Source: Mikania micrantha
Taxonomy: Eukaryota; Streptophyta; Magnoliopsida; Asterales; Asteraceae
DNA: 64,000 bases
Direction of reading: 5' to 3'
NCBI GenBank assembly: GCA_009363875.1
Contig: CM018698.1
Span: forward strand, 54,652,067 to 54,716,066
Shown here: positions 23,117 through 34,907 of the stretch, piece by piece
Numbering within the stretch: the first letter of the stretch is position 1
Layout: every line of letters starts with the position of its first letter
Notes under the pieces: model-generated
Database searches by the model: none
Told to the model about the DNA's origin: nothing
Seen by the model: only the letters and a program-made list of their open reading frames with translations
Translations under genes and position numbers: made by a program

Positions 23117-24254
23117 CACAGATAAATGTTCGGTTTATTCGATTCGATTTGGTTTTTATGTTTTATGATGAGACAAGTTCAAGTTGATGTATTAGAAATT
23201 GAAATTTGTTAGTGATGGTGTAAAACTAATTTTGTGTCCATCCTTTCCCTCAAGACACTACTGAAAAGTGAGAATATTCTGCGTAAGTTTGTTTGTTTTT
23301 ATGTTTATGATGTAAAACTAATTTTGAGTTGGTGGTAAAGATACATTATATACTTTCCAAAACTTTGAGTTAATGGTATGCTATATACATGTGGTTATCA
23401 ATGTATATGACGGTTACAAGCTTGGGTTTAGTAAGAATCAGTTCAGGTTTGTTGAACTTGTAAACTCGTTTACCTAAAAAGGGCAGGTTGGTGTCAACCC
23501 TAACAGGTTCACGGATTAACCCGTTTAATTCATTATATGTATTTGATTATTTTTTATTGGGTTAAGGGAAGAAAGATCAAGAAGACTCAAACCCCTCTTT
23601 AACCGAGTAATATGCAGAACAATGTAACATTAACTAAGACTGTTTTTTTGTTGGATTGAGCCAAGGACTCCTTCGAAGCAGCCTCTAGGGGTGTGCACAA
23701 TGCGGTTCGGTTCGGTTTTTAGCCTCCATCGAAACCGAAACCGGTAGTTTCGGTTATCCACTATCTTTAAACGATCAGTTTTCGGTTAATCAGTTTTTGA
23801 TATGGTTTTGGTTCGGTTATGATCAGTTAACCGATGGATTGCTTTTAGCTTCATTTTTCCCAGTGACATTTGTATTACGTTTTTATGTTGCTGTGGTTCA
23901 CACCATGTTGGTTCTAATATTTGCAGAGGATATTAATTTCAAATATGGAGAAATTGAGTTGATATGGTTCACGCCATGTTGTTTTTTGTTGGATTGTGTT
24001 AGACATACAAGAGCTATAAAAACTGAAATATAAAAACTCGGTTTTAGAGCTTTAAAAACCGATTGGTTTCGTAATCCCCACAGTTAGGTTACCATGGTTT
24101 TTAACAAGGTAAAATTCTTAACTGACATGGGATTTTACATATACAAACTTAACTCTAAACTAAGATATATAGTTAATTGATTTTCCGAAAAATGTTATTT
24201 ATAAGCATGTTGCTGAAAACATATATTCAACTGGAAGGATGAATATGTTACATA
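23117..24254. other. Intergenic with a CGGTTCGGTT-rich MITE-like patch
   Basis: Around 23685-23830 the sequence GGGGTGTGCACAATGCGGTTCGGTTCGG is typical of an hAT MITE end; a matching right terminus was not found. No gene was recognised. Confidence 0.4.
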
Positions 24255-24380
24255 TTTAAGAATATAAGCTAGCTACTCTTCCATTATTTTAACTAGAAGG
24301 GCACAAATAAACTTATAAACGTTCGGTTTATTCGATTTGGTTTGATCTTTCTGTTTGCTAACTCGAAGCCAAAACCAAAA
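24255..24380 (+). repeat. Paralogous empty site of the copia solo LTR
   Basis: TTTAAGAATATAAGCTAGCT ... AACTAGAAGGGCACAAATAAAC followed by GTTCGGTTTATTCGATTTGG matches the joined flanks of the solo LTR (22108-22150 plus 23112-23160) without any LTR. It shows the pre-insertion layout of a small local duplication. Confidence 0.6.
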
Positions 24381-24524
24381 CCAAATCATATAACTTGGTT
24401 TAAAAAAAGCTAACCAAATCGTCTGTTAATTTGAGCCAGTTTTCACAGTTCGGACATGTCGATGTCTTCGCCTCTTCGGTTCGTTTGGTTATTTTTTGGT
24501 TTTTCGTATGCATCAACATTATGT

Positions 24525-24556
<32 letters not shown>

Positions 24557-25464
24557 GGCTGATCCAACCTATTTTCAACATCAACCAACCAATCTTCTTT
24601 GCCATTTTTTTAGCCATTACTCAGGTTTTCATGAAAGCGATGCACCATTTTGAACATGTGCAACTCTTTATGTATGTCAAATTTGCATCAATCAAGGTTA
24701 GATGTATGTTTAATGGTTGTTTCATTATGCCATTTGCCTATGCACAAAATCTTGATATACAATCTTGTAAGTAACCGTTACAAACATATATTTTTGTTTA
24801 CAAACACCAAATTTGCATTTTCAATGAAAAAGAACCTATTTAAGCTTATAATTTTAATCCTTTTACTCTTTCAAACAACTTTCTCTAAGCTTGTAATCTA
24901 TGTTATTGTATCTTATAGTCGTCGTTGACATCAAGAAACATGAACTTTGAGAAAAAAAAAAACGACATTGTGACACGTAAATGCTACGAAAAAATCATCA
25001 CTTAAACTACATGTACTTACGAACGGATCTTTATCAATGATGTGGTTCAAACCCTGATAAAACCAACTACCGATAAAACAAAGATTCTTCATTTTGTCAT
25101 ACGTAGCTGGTTCGATCAGGGTTTATCCGATCTAAATAAGCTATGTTACCTTAATTATGAGGATGATTCGGGCCACACATCATCCAAGTCAAAGTCATCC
25201 CAATAAGAACTTGAATAAACATGGCAACAATAGTTGAATCTTCATCATCTTTCTTGATGGTCCACAGTAACTACTTGAAGGAGCTGGTACACAATCAAAA
25301 CCCAGAAAGTCATCGTTTGTTTTATTATTTCAAAATAACTATACCTAACACATGGTGATACATATTCACTATAATTCCAATAAATCTAATAATCATATGT
25401 CAAAGTACAAATGATTATGCGTGGCGTACATCCTTTAATAAACACAATAATAAAATGTTTTACT
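24381..25464. other. Intergenic, 3' side of the first BBE-like gene
   Basis: Contains a (GAT)n microsatellite at about 24535-24556. Since the neighbouring gene reads leftward, its 3' untranslated region should fall in 25200-25464. No other gene seen. Confidence 0.5.
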
Positions 25465-27123
25465 TCATCGGCTGGACTTGCCTGTAGGTTTTCCGGCGAG
25501 TTTTCCGGCGAGAGTTGGGATACTCTGTTCGTTTCTGAAGAAATTATCAGGATCAACTGCGGTTTTAATCTTCACCAATCTTTCAAAATTTCCCATGAAA
25601 TACTTCTCCCCGTAAACCTGACCTTCACTGTAACTCTTCTCGCCGTTGCCGGACATCACTCCGATGTCAAGATCCCGGTAATTCAAGTACGCGCCTCTCG
25701 GATTCTTAGATACAAACGGAGTCATGAATTCATACATAACCCTGCTCTGATTCAAGTAATTCGCCTCCAATTCGGGGTCAGGATCGTTCCAATTGACGGA
25801 ATATTGAATCTTGAACAGATTTCCGGTACGGTGAGGGAACGGAGTTGCGTCCGCCGGAATCTCGTACATTCTACCGCCATAAAGGTTGAAAACGAATCCA
25901 AGTTTACCCAATTCAACAAGCTTGTTGAAAATTGAAGTCATTCCAGATTCTGAAATCGGTGTTTGGACGTAATCCGACTTTCGTTTTCCGAAGTTAACGC
26001 TGTCGGAGTGACGGTTTAACAAGATCTCCGGCGCCGTCGAGTTCAAATCGAAGTTGGCCCAGTAAAGTACCGATTGAATCCAACTTACTTCGATACAATC
26101 TTCTTTCTTTAAACCTAATTCGGGGAAGTTTTTGGTCATCAAATCCACCAGTCGGTCGGAATCACCCAAGAAATGGGCGATAAACGTAGCCCGGCCGGTT
26201 TTCTGTCGATTCACCGTCACCGGCTGCAATAAAATTCTGATGAACAAATCATCGTCGATGTTAGGCATCACCATCTGCCATTTGTGAACCAATGCCGACG
26301 CGTTTTGCGATTGTGTTTTCATTATCCGGAACACGGTGTTAACCTCCGGTACCGGGACTAATTTCACGGTGTAAGATAATATAACACCGAAACTGCCGCC
26401 GCCGCCTCCGCGGACAGCCCAGAAAAGATCCTCTCCGCCGGACTTCCGATCCAAAATCCGACCATTCACGTCAACAATTCGGAAATCCGTCACGTGGTCA
26501 ACGGATAATCCGTGTTTTCGAAGCATGGTTCCATACCCGCCACCAGACAGATGCCCACCAACGCCGACTGTCGGACAAACTCCGGCCGGGAATCCGTGCA
26601 CTTTACTCTTCTCGTAAATACGATAATACAGTTCACCCAACTGAGCTCCAGCTCCGACGACCGCCGTTTCATCGGCGATGTTAACATCAATGCTTCTGAA
26701 ATTGAACATATCGAGTATGATAAAATCCGGTTCCGATGAGACATATGAGATTCCTTCGTAATCATGGCCGCCGCTGCGAATCTTAATCTGAACACCGGCG
26801 CTCTTAGCGCAGATCACGGCAGCTTGGACCTGCGATTCGGTGGTCGGAGTTATGATCACGGCAGGTTTGGGGGTAGATGAAGTGTTGAAGCGTTGGTTTT
26901 TGATGTAATCTTGAAGAACAGTGGTGTAACCGGAGGAGTTGGCGGTGGAGCTATAGACGATGGCGGAAAGATCGGCGGCGGATTCCGGTGAGTTCAAAGG
27001 CAGGCATTTGAGAAATGACTGGTAGATTGAAACGGGGTCTATGGCGGCGTATGAAACGGATAAGAATAGAAGATTGAGCAGAAGGGAAGGTATAATTAAG
27101 GGATTCATTGCTGGTTGGTTCAT
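25465..27123 (-). CDS. BBE-like FAD-linked oxidase, copy 1
   Basis: Intronless 552-aa protein of the berberine-bridge-enzyme-like family (usual length about 530-560). A hydrophobic signal peptide spans residues ~6-27 (LIIPSLLLNLLFLSVSYA). The FAD-binding PCMH-type domain runs ~80-260. Seen: SGGHDYEG with His120, and GVCPTVGVGGH with Cys183, the two residues that bind FAD covalently in this family; Cys40 and Cys105 match the conserved disulfide. Val186, three residues after Cys183, is the gatekeeper type linked to O2 reactivity, so an H2O2-forming oxidase is predicted. The BBE C-terminal domain ends with NYRDLDIG (481-488) and NFFRNEQSIP (527-536). Sequons occur at Asn62, 80, 274, 361 and 458. 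Sunflower and lettuce relatives are carbohydrate oxidases; the substrate here (sugar, monolignol, other) cannot be read from sequence. Met6 (27108) may be the real start: it aligns better with copy 2 and gives the same distance to the TATA box. Confidence 0.95.
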   Translation of the reverse strand: MNQPAMNPLIIPSLLLNLLFLSVSYAAIDPVSIYQSFLKCLPLNSPESAADLSAIVYSSTANSSGYTTVLQDYIKNQRFNTSSTPKPAVIITPTTESQVQAAVICAKSAGVQIKIRSGGHDYEGISYVSSEPDFIILDMFNFRSIDVNIADETAVVGAGAQLGELYYRIYEKSKVHGFPAGVCPTVGVGGHLSGGGYGTMLRKHGLSVDHVTDFRIVDVNGRILDRKSGGEDLFWAVRGGGGGSFGVILSYTVKLVPVPEVNTVFRIMKTQSQNASALVHKWQMVMPNIDDDLFIRILLQPVTVNRQKTGRATFIAHFLGDSDRLVDLMTKNFPELGLKKEDCIEVSWIQSVLYWANFDLNSTAPEILLNRHSDSVNFGKRKSDYVQTPISESGMTSIFNKLVELGKLGFVFNLYGGRMYEIPADATPFPHRTGNLFKIQYSVNWNDPDPELEANYLNQSRVMYEFMTPFVSKNPRGAYLNYRDLDIGVMSGNGEKSYSEGQVYGEKYFMGNFERLVKIKTAVDPDNFFRNEQSIPTLAGKLAGKPTGKSSR

Positions 27124-27150
27124 TAGGTTAAAGATGATGAAGAAGATGAT

Positions 27151-27158
27151 GTTTATAG
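27151..27158 (-). promoter_or_regulatory. Candidate TATA box of BBE-like copy 1
   Basis: CTATAAAC on the minus strand, 28-35 bp upstream of the first ATG but 43-50 bp upstream of the second in-frame ATG (27108). In copy 2 the TATA lies 42-49 bp before the ATG, which favours Met6 as the start in copy 1. Confidence 0.4.
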
Positions 27159-28734
27159 TTTAGATCGATGTTTAGAAGGCATTTTGCGGCCACCGCATGC
27201 GGTGGTTTTGAAGGTTTTTGAGGTGGTTGGTGGTGGCGGATAGTAAAACGTGGACGTGGAAGTTTATTGATGGCATTTGGAAGACGTATAAAGTTGTCGG
27301 AAAGAAACGCCAAGACATTAAAATATTGGAATATCTCTCAAGTTTATTTTTTTTAAACGAAAAATAGTCCCTTCGTGTTACCATCGTCTTTCATTTAAAT
27401 CATCATAACCGCAACTTAAAACTCCTCTACAAAGAAAAATATATAACCCTTGATAACTTTTTTTTTTCAATGGTAAATGTTATCTTCTTCTATATTAATT
27501 CAAACTAATTATATCAGTATATGAATTAGAACCAATAACCTTTCGTTATAATAGGCAAACCCTAACCATTAATAATTAAGCTAACTTTGTTGGATATATC
27601 TCAAGCTTAATAAACGTAAATATTTTTATAACTTTCAAGATTAAGAAATAAATATTTTCATTTTTAAAAGGATATTTCAATTAAAAGAGACATTAGAAAA
27701 ATAAATTATTATAAATTTTGAATTTTTTATGAAATATAATTTTCTATAAAAAATTATTTAATAATTTAAAATTGATATATAAAAAAACTAATTATAATAA
27801 TTTTTTTAAAAAAAACATGATTAGAAAAATATTGAAATTCAAACTTTTTAAACAGTGAGATATATTTAAAAATTAAAATACAAAAACTGGTTTTGTAAAT
27901 TGATTATTAAAAAATAAGCTTCTTAAAAATTAAATTTTAAAAAATAATTTTATTATTTTATACTCATTTATAAGTTATTTCAATCATATATAGTTTTTAG
28001 TTTATGTTTAATATTTTCATTAACTAATTATATTTGTTTATTTAACTCGTGTTATGCAATATTAATTAACCTAATTTGAAAAATGTATTTCACATGAAAA
28101 GAGAAATATTTATTTGACTCAGAGTGGTTTAAATTAATTGGTTTTTTATAAAGTAAGCAATTGGTGATGAAATAATTGACAGAAAAAACTGATTTTCATA
28201 TTTTGCAATCAATAAAAATATAATCGGTTTTGTTAAACATGCTTGACATTTTGTATTCATATGTAGATCCTGAAATAGTGAATCATTGTTGGTCTGAAAT
28301 CGTTGAATCATCTTGGTCTTAATTGCACCATCGTCGGTTAGTCCAAACATCTATGTTATCACAAGCACCATCCTCGGTGGTGGGAGCATTGTTTGAATGG
28401 TTGTTCACAAACACCTAGGTTATGTATATTCATCACACCGTATTAATTCACGTATGCGGTACGTTGCAACGCATAAACAAGTAAAACCATTGCATCATCT
28501 TCACATACATATATGTTACCTTACTCACGACCTCTTCACAACTACACCCCCCAAACGATCAAATAATGCTTTCCCGTAATCACAGTCACCCCCATCGTCG
28601 GACACGCCGGTCTGTAGTGAGGTTCAGGCGCCTCACGCCTTCCTCACCTTGAATTATAGATAGCCTTGTAGCACCGTTTTCGTTGTCAGAAATCAGTTAG
28701 GCTCCTCCCAGTTGGTAGTAGCGTTGGGTAAGGT
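27159..28734. other. AT-rich spacer between the BBE-like genes
   Basis: Upstream region of copy 1. No gene found. A TAACTCGTGTTATGCAATATTAATTAACC phrase near 28042 resembles one end of the dispersed repeat family at 19371. The rest is A/T runs. Confidence 0.5.
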
Positions 28735-29015
28735 CACTGTTTTGAAAACCGGACCAGACCGGCCGGTTGGACACTTGGACCGGTCGAACCGGGAACCGTT
28801 CCGGTTCGGGATTCTGGGAAATTTTAGATGAACCGGCGGTCGGACCGGAAAGCAGGTGGTTGAACCGTTTTTTTATTGTTTTTTTCTAATTTTTTTTATT
28901 TTATAATGTTTATAACATCATCCGGCTTTTAAATCCGGTCCGACTGATCCGACCGATTAGACCTCTGACCGGTAAAAAGACCGGTATAGCATCTGATCTG
29001 ATTATGAAAACACTT
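28735..29015. mobile_element. hAT-type MITE, 281 bp, TSD GGTAAGGT
   Basis: The element starts CACTGTTTTGAAAACC and ends GATTATGAAAACACTT, short imperfect inverted repeats, and is flanked by the 8-bp direct repeat GGTAAGGT (28727-28734, 29016-29023). An 8-bp duplication is characteristic of hAT transposons. The interior is rich in ACCGG/CCGGT palindromes, so it can fold on itself. Confidence 0.82.
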
Positions 29016-29342
29016 GGTAAGGTTAACGAATGGAGAGGGGTGGGTTGGTATAAAATCTCCTCTCTATTTACTAATAAAAAAAGTAACTAGGACACATGTC
29101 CTCCTCTTTTTAAGTTATCATATTTTGATAATTGCCACTATCATATTTATTATCAACCTTTTCAATTATTTATGGTGCATTTTGAATTTATGTTTTAATT
29201 ATTAGTTACACAATAGATTTATATTAAATAATATCAATATATTATGGGATATTTATATGGATTATTAAATGTATTTTCTAAGAAAATTATTAATTCTTAA
29301 ATCTTAAAATTTTGAAAGCAATATCCTTTATCGTCGTTGAAT

Positions 29343-29577
29343 TTTTTTTGAACGGCGAAGGTCTCAATCGTGTAAACCTACTATTTGTAGATCATGTCAC
29401 CAACGTCTAGTTATCTGGACTTCACGTGAGCCACCACAACCACCCCAGGAGGAAACCCTACTGGGAAAACCCTGACCCTCTCATACCTCTTATTTTGCTG
29501 TGGGAGGTACTTAAACCCAAGATCTCTTATTTGGAAGAATTATGAGGTATTATTGAGGTAATATCTCATTGGTTAGC
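29343..29577 (-). mobile_element. tRNA-derived SINE, family of 18207
   Basis: Begins on the plus strand with TTTTTTTTGAACGGCGAAGG and ends TTGGTTAGC, matching the minus-strand SINE at 18207-18436 in the TCTAGTTA, CCACCCCAGGAGGAAACC and GGGAAAACCCTGACC blocks. Flanks ATCGTCGTTGAAT and CATCGTTGAAT form an imperfect TSD. It is more diverged than the other SINEs. Confidence 0.7.
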
Positions 29578-30512
29578 ATCGTTGAATAACACATCGTATT
29601 TAATTATTTTTCTTGACATTATTATAGCTTTAGAATTAAATTTCAAAATTGTTGAAAGTCATAAAGTAACATACATCTTTATCATTAATTTTCAAAATTA
29701 TAAAAACCATGAAAACAATAAAAAAAAGTATTTGATTTTTCACAATTAAATTTTTTTTGTTACATTAATAATATTTGTGGGTTATATGGTTTTTTCGTAG
29801 CAATGGCCGTTTATTTTATCAAACGTAACAAGTTGATATTCTGGTACATCTTACTCATGTTTGCGAGATATTACTTATATAACATTTAGTTAAATCATGT
29901 TATAAACATTTTTTTTGGCATTGCATTCTTTATTAAACCACTATTAGATCATATCATCAACTTCTTTTTAATGTTACATGATATTGTTTTCTTAATTAAC
30001 TCGTGTGATACAATAGATAATAAATTAGTCTTTTATATTTTACATACATAGTCCTTGAGTAAAGTTAGTTACATAACTAGTCCCATTTCATCTCAATTTA
30101 ACAAAAAGTTCAACATGTCTCAAGTGTAATACTTTAATTTATTACTATCTAAACTTGTATAAATTTAAACCTTTTACTATTGGTTTCCAAAACTATATTT
30201 CTTTTGAACTTTTAAACCACAACAGTTATCAGATGATATCAGTCATGTTACGTATGCTTCGTCAATTTAAAAAAAAAAAAAAAACTCACTATTGGTCAAA
30301 TTTTCTACTCATCTAAGAAGAATTACTCACAAAAAGACTCGAACCAAAAGACGTTTACCGATTCTTTTAAAATGTACCGCTTGTATTCAAAACGGTGTTA
30401 ATAAGGAATCAACGGGCATATTCAATTTACATATATAAAAAACAATGCAACTTAAATAATAAATTCGTCCATTAAAACGAACGAACAAAATTACGAATAT
30501 AAATCATAAGAT
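29578..30512. other. Intergenic, 3' side of BBE-like copy 2
   Basis: No gene seen. Includes a TAACTCGTGTGATACAATAG phrase near 29998 recalling the dispersed repeat family, and a poly(A) run near 30270-30284. The 3' untranslated region of copy 2 is expected here. Confidence 0.5.
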
Positions 30513-32162
30513 CTAATCTAATGTCGTCATCTTCCTGGACTTGCCGGAGCTTTTTCCGGGAAGAACCGGTATGCTTTGTTCGTTCCTAAAAAAATTTTCG
30601 GGATCAAAAGCCGTCTTCACATTCACCAATCTATCAAAATTCCCCATGAAATACTTCTCACCGTAAACCTTGCCGGAGTTGTAAGCATTCTTACCGGTTC
30701 CGGCCATCACACCAATATCCAAATCCCGGTAATTCAAAAACGCGCCTCTCGGATTCTTTGACACATAATTCGTCATGAAATTATACATTACCCTACTCTG
30801 ATTTACGTAATCCTTCTCCAGTTTCGGATCTTCATCGTTCCAATTGACCGAGTACTGGATTTTAAATAGGTTTCCGGCACGATGGGGAAACGGAGTTGCG
30901 TCCGCCGGAACTTCGTTCATCCTCCCGCCGTAGGAATTGAAAACCAATCCAATTTTACCCAAATCGATCAATTTGTTGAAGATGGACGTCAAACCTGATT
31001 TGGGTATCGGAGTTTGGACATAATCGGACTTTCTTTTCAGAAAGTTCACGGAGTCGGAGTGGCGATTGAGGAGGATCGTCGCCGGCGGTGTGTTGTAATC
31101 GAAGTTTGCCCAGTAAAGCACAGATTGAATCCAGCTTACTTCAATGCAATCTTCCTTTTTTACTCCTAATTCCGGGAAAATTTTGTTCATTTCAGTTAAT
31201 AATGCACCGGAATCACCCAAGAAATGAGCTATAAACGTTGCCCGGACTGTTTTCCGGCGACTTACGGTCACCGGTTGCAACAAAACTCTGATGAATAAAT
31301 TATTATCCATAATGGGAATAACCGACTGCCATTTGTAAACAAGCTCCGTCGCATTTTCCGGCACCGTTTTCATGATCCGGAACACAGTGTTAACCGCCGG
31401 CACCGGAACTAGTTTCACGGTGAACGATAGTATGACACCGAAACTTGCACCACCGCCGCCGCGTATGGCCCAAAAAAGATCCTCACCCATTGTTTTCCGA
31501 TTCAAAATTCGGCCGGTAGCATCAACAATCCGGGCATCAATCACATGATCCACTGATAACCCGTATTTTCTCAGCATGGTGCCGTAGCCTCCGCCGGAAA
31601 GATGCCCACCAACTCCAACTGTCGGACAAACTCCGGCAGGGAACCCATGCACGTGACTCTTTTCCCAAATCCGGTAATAGAGTTCGCCCAACTGTGCACC
31701 GGCTCCAACAACCGCGGTTTCGGTTGCGATGTTAACATCGACTGTTCGAAAGTTAAACATGTCGAGTACGATGAAGAGTTTGTTCGATGAGACATACGAG
31801 ATTCCTTCGTAGTCATGTCCGCCGCTGCGAATCTTGATTTGCACACCTAGGTTTTTAGCGCATTGGACCGCGGCTTGCACGTGCGATTCGTGTGTCGGGG
31901 TGATGATGATTGCGGGTTTAGGCGTCGCGGTCGTGTTGAACCTGCGGTTTTTTATGTAAGCTTGTAGGACCGTCATGTAAGAGGAGGAGTTGGTTATTGG
32001 GCTGTAAACAATGCCAGAAATGGACGGGTCGGGTCGAGGTGACCTGGCCGGGAGGCATTGTAGGAAAGATTTGTAGATTGAGTTCGGATCCGAAGCTCCG
32101 GATGAAAGGGTGAAATAAGATGTAAGTAAGAATGCAAGAGAAAAAAACACAAGTGCAGACAT
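30513..32162 (-). CDS. BBE-like FAD-linked oxidase, copy 2
   Basis: Intronless 549-aa protein closely similar to copy 1 along its full length. A signal peptide covers residues ~1-23 (MSALVFFSLAFLLTSYFTLS, then SGAS). Seen: His116 in SGGHDYEG and Cys179 in GVCPTVGVGGH for bicovalent FAD, Val182 as oxidase-type gatekeeper, Cys36/Cys101 for the N-terminal disulfide, NYRDLDIG near 477-484 and NFFRNEQSIP near 523-532. Sequons are at Asn58, 76, 270 and 454, four of which correspond to copy 1. The C-terminal tail (PGKSSGKSRKMTTLD) differs from copy 1. Same strand and 3.4 kb upstream of copy 1, so the pair is a tandem duplication. The protein should enter the secretory pathway (wall/apoplast or vacuole) and oxidise an alcohol or sugar with O2 as acceptor (family inference). 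Confidence 0.95.
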   Translation of the reverse strand: MSALVFFSLAFLLTSYFTLSSGASDPNSIYKSFLQCLPARSPRPDPSISGIVYSPITNSSSYMTVLQAYIKNRRFNTTATPKPAIIITPTHESHVQAAVQCAKNLGVQIKIRSGGHDYEGISYVSSNKLFIVLDMFNFRTVDVNIATETAVVGAGAQLGELYYRIWEKSHVHGFPAGVCPTVGVGGHLSGGGYGTMLRKYGLSVDHVIDARIVDATGRILNRKTMGEDLFWAIRGGGGASFGVILSFTVKLVPVPAVNTVFRIMKTVPENATELVYKWQSVIPIMDNNLFIRVLLQPVTVSRRKTVRATFIAHFLGDSGALLTEMNKIFPELGVKKEDCIEVSWIQSVLYWANFDYNTPPATILLNRHSDSVNFLKRKSDYVQTPIPKSGLTSIFNKLIDLGKIGLVFNSYGGRMNEVPADATPFPHRAGNLFKIQYSVNWNDEDPKLEKDYVNQSRVMYNFMTNYVSKNPRGAFLNYRDLDIGVMAGTGKNAYNSGKVYGEKYFMGNFDRLVNVKTAFDPENFFRNEQSIPVLPGKSSGKSRKMTTLD

Positions 32163-32203
32163 GGTTTAGTTGTGGATTACAAAAGAGATTGAAAAAACAA
32201 TGC

Positions 32204-32211
32204 TATTTATA
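32204..32211 (-). promoter_or_regulatory. TATA box of BBE-like copy 2
   Basis: TATAAATA on the minus strand, 42-49 bp upstream of the ATG at 32162, implying a short leader of about 15 nt. Position and sequence fit a core plant promoter. Confidence 0.55.
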
Positions 32212-32447
32212 AAGAATTGAAAGAATTTAATATAAAATGTTGAATTATATGGCTGGTGATTAATTAATTAACATATTTAAACAAATATTAATGGTAGTTG
32301 ACATATTCTCTTGTTTAAGCTGTAATCAAAATACGTTATTTTGCATTAAAAAGTTTTTTTGCCCAATTTATGATATATTAATGGAAGAATTAGATATATT
32401 AAAAGTTTATAACATAAATGTAATTAACTCAATTACATGTATACCTA
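32212..32447. other. Upstream region of BBE-like copy 2
   Basis: AT-rich probable promoter. No regulatory element could be assigned with confidence. Confidence 0.4.
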
Positions 32448-32910
32448 ACTAGGTTAATAACCCGTGTGGCCGTGTATTATACGAATTAAATAAAAATAAT
32501 ATAACGAATAATTATCAACAAAAATTTACATAATATAACATGATTTTTAATATAAAATACGATTACAATTTCACATAATTTAATATTTTAAGTATTAAAA
32601 TAACTATATTATTTCTTAAAACACTAAATTTTTTTATATATTTTTCCTTAAACATTGTGTTTCAAGTAATTGTTTTTGAAAATTTTATAATTTATAATAT
32701 TTTTTATTAAACATGTTTTTTTAATATTGATATATCTTAAGGTATTGAAAAATCTTTATTATTTAAAAATGTATAAAAATTATAATTAATATTTAATAAT
32801 ATAATTTAATATTAGATGTATTTAATAGGAGAGATACGTGAAATGAATGTTGAGATGATATAAAATCATGTCATTTGTCAATAAAAACCTTTATTTATTA
32901 TTATAGGTAG
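32448..32910 (+). repeat. Dispersed repeat family, copy B
   Basis: Starts ACTAGGTTAATAACCCGTG and ends AACCTTTATTTATTATTATAGGTAG; matches copy A (19371-19805) through most of its length. It lies in the upstream region of BBE-like copy 2, about 290 bp from the ATG. Confidence 0.7.
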
Positions 32911-34907
32911 ATTCAAAAGCAAAATTACTTGCATTCTTCGTATAATTTTTACATAGGAAACGCCGAGTTGAGCTGAGCTTGAAAGACAAACAGATCATTT
33001 TAAACCGGATCACCCGAGATACCTAATATCGAAATGTCACTCACTCCCGCGAAACGCAACCACAATGTTGACCAGGCCCACTACCATTCCAAAGAAAGCT
33101 CATCGTCCAATGACGCACTGTGGTAAAACTTCTTGTCTCCTTGAACCTTATTACTTTAAGTGAGACTTTAAACCAAAATGTTTATATTAAGAACCCATAG
33201 AGTTGCCTTATCCCAAATACAAATGACTTATTTTTTGCTTTAAATGTTACTGGATTAAATTTAAATTAAAAAGATAAAAATATTAAATAGATTTTACAAA
33301 ACATAATAAGTGAACATAAATGAAACGATCATTAGTGAACATAACCGAACACATTACCGAATATTTACGAATATATATAAGCAAACACGACAATTGTTAA
33401 AACAAACAAAATTTCTTTGCCATTTTCATTCATTTATTAAATAAACGAACATAGATGAACTTTCAGTTACATGGTTTATGAATTGTTCCCTGAATGTTTA
33501 GGTCATTTACAACTTATTTATGTCATCTATTCCTATGTTTTTTATTAGATTTATATAAGTTTATGACGTATATAAAGAAATATTAAAATATCTAAACTAA
33601 TAAACTTCTTTAATGAATTTATATAAAAAATAGAAATAAACTTATGTTATAATCAAAATAATCACATATGTGAAGGATCATAATTCATTATACAAGGATA
33701 AAAAAAACTCGTATCCTACATGTATCAAATAAAAAAATTAATTGATAACTAAGTGAATAATATTATAGCTATATATAATTTAATTGTATGTTAAATATCT
33801 AAAAATATAATAACAATGATATAATAATAGAACATTACTGCTACTGCTACTGCTACTGATCATGCTCCTGCTCCTGCGGGTTTTGGTTTGCAAGTTCTCA
33901 AAGAGAATTTTATACATTAGTCATACTATCTAAAGACTATTATTGTATTATTTAATATGAGAGTAAAACAGAAAAATAAGAGTTAAGATGTACCAAAAAT
34001 ATAAATGTAATTTGATTTTTTTTAACGACGAATATATCAGTCGTGTGAACTTTAATATAATTTTGATAATGTACAAGATAATACACACACCTTTAAAGAT
34101 TTCACAACTAGGTGGGTTGTAATCCAAATGATGAACTTCAATGTATTAAAAATGAGTTGACTAGCATTTCGATAAAAAGTGTTATTGAATTTTAATAATA
34201 TTAAAGTTTATATTTAATGATTTTAAACCATGTGACCAAAAATAAGACGAAGTACACATGCAACAATAAGCATACCCAGTAAAAATCACATAGTAGGGTC
34301 TGAGGGGAATGATAGAGACAATCCTTACCCCTAGGGTACACCGAAGGCTGCCGGAGTGCCGGGTGCCGGCCCACTAAATGCTGAAACAAGTGGAACCAAT
34401 TTCACACGGCAATCCAACAAGTAGTGAACCAAGTCACGGGTGGTCCATTGTTTGATAGATTCACTAATTTCCAACAAAACGATAGATGTGGTGGATGACG
34501 TCATTCTCTACAGCCTGACTTTATGCGCTAACTTCATGCCACATGTTACGGAGGCGGCTACTGTACAACGCGGGAAAAAACATTCACAAATAAAAAAAAT
34601 ATTTAACGTTAATAAAATAAAAAACCCAAATATAAATGTATTACAAAATAAATAAATATATAAATAAAAGTAATTGGAGTTGAGGGTTTGAGATCGAATA
34701 TTGGTTTCACTTATATACAAACGAATAAAGTTGGTTTGCAATGCACTCGAGATCGAATAAGTGAAAAGCTAAAATGAATCGGTTAAAAATTCGTATGAGC
34801 TGAACTTAAAACGAGATCAAGCCCTGAAATATTTTAGAGGAAAAACATAAAAATGAAACTTGATAAATTTATCAATTTAAAGTAGTAAAAAACACTTTCA
34901 GATCAAC
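32911..34907. other. Intergenic, no gene seen
   Basis: AT-rich. A CTACTG hexamer microsatellite lies at about 33838-33860. A TTTTTTTTAACGACGAATATATCAGTCGTGTGAAC fragment near 34017 resembles the 3' end of the SINE family at 18207. A moderately GC-rich segment at 34280-34380 was not identified. Confidence 0.5.
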
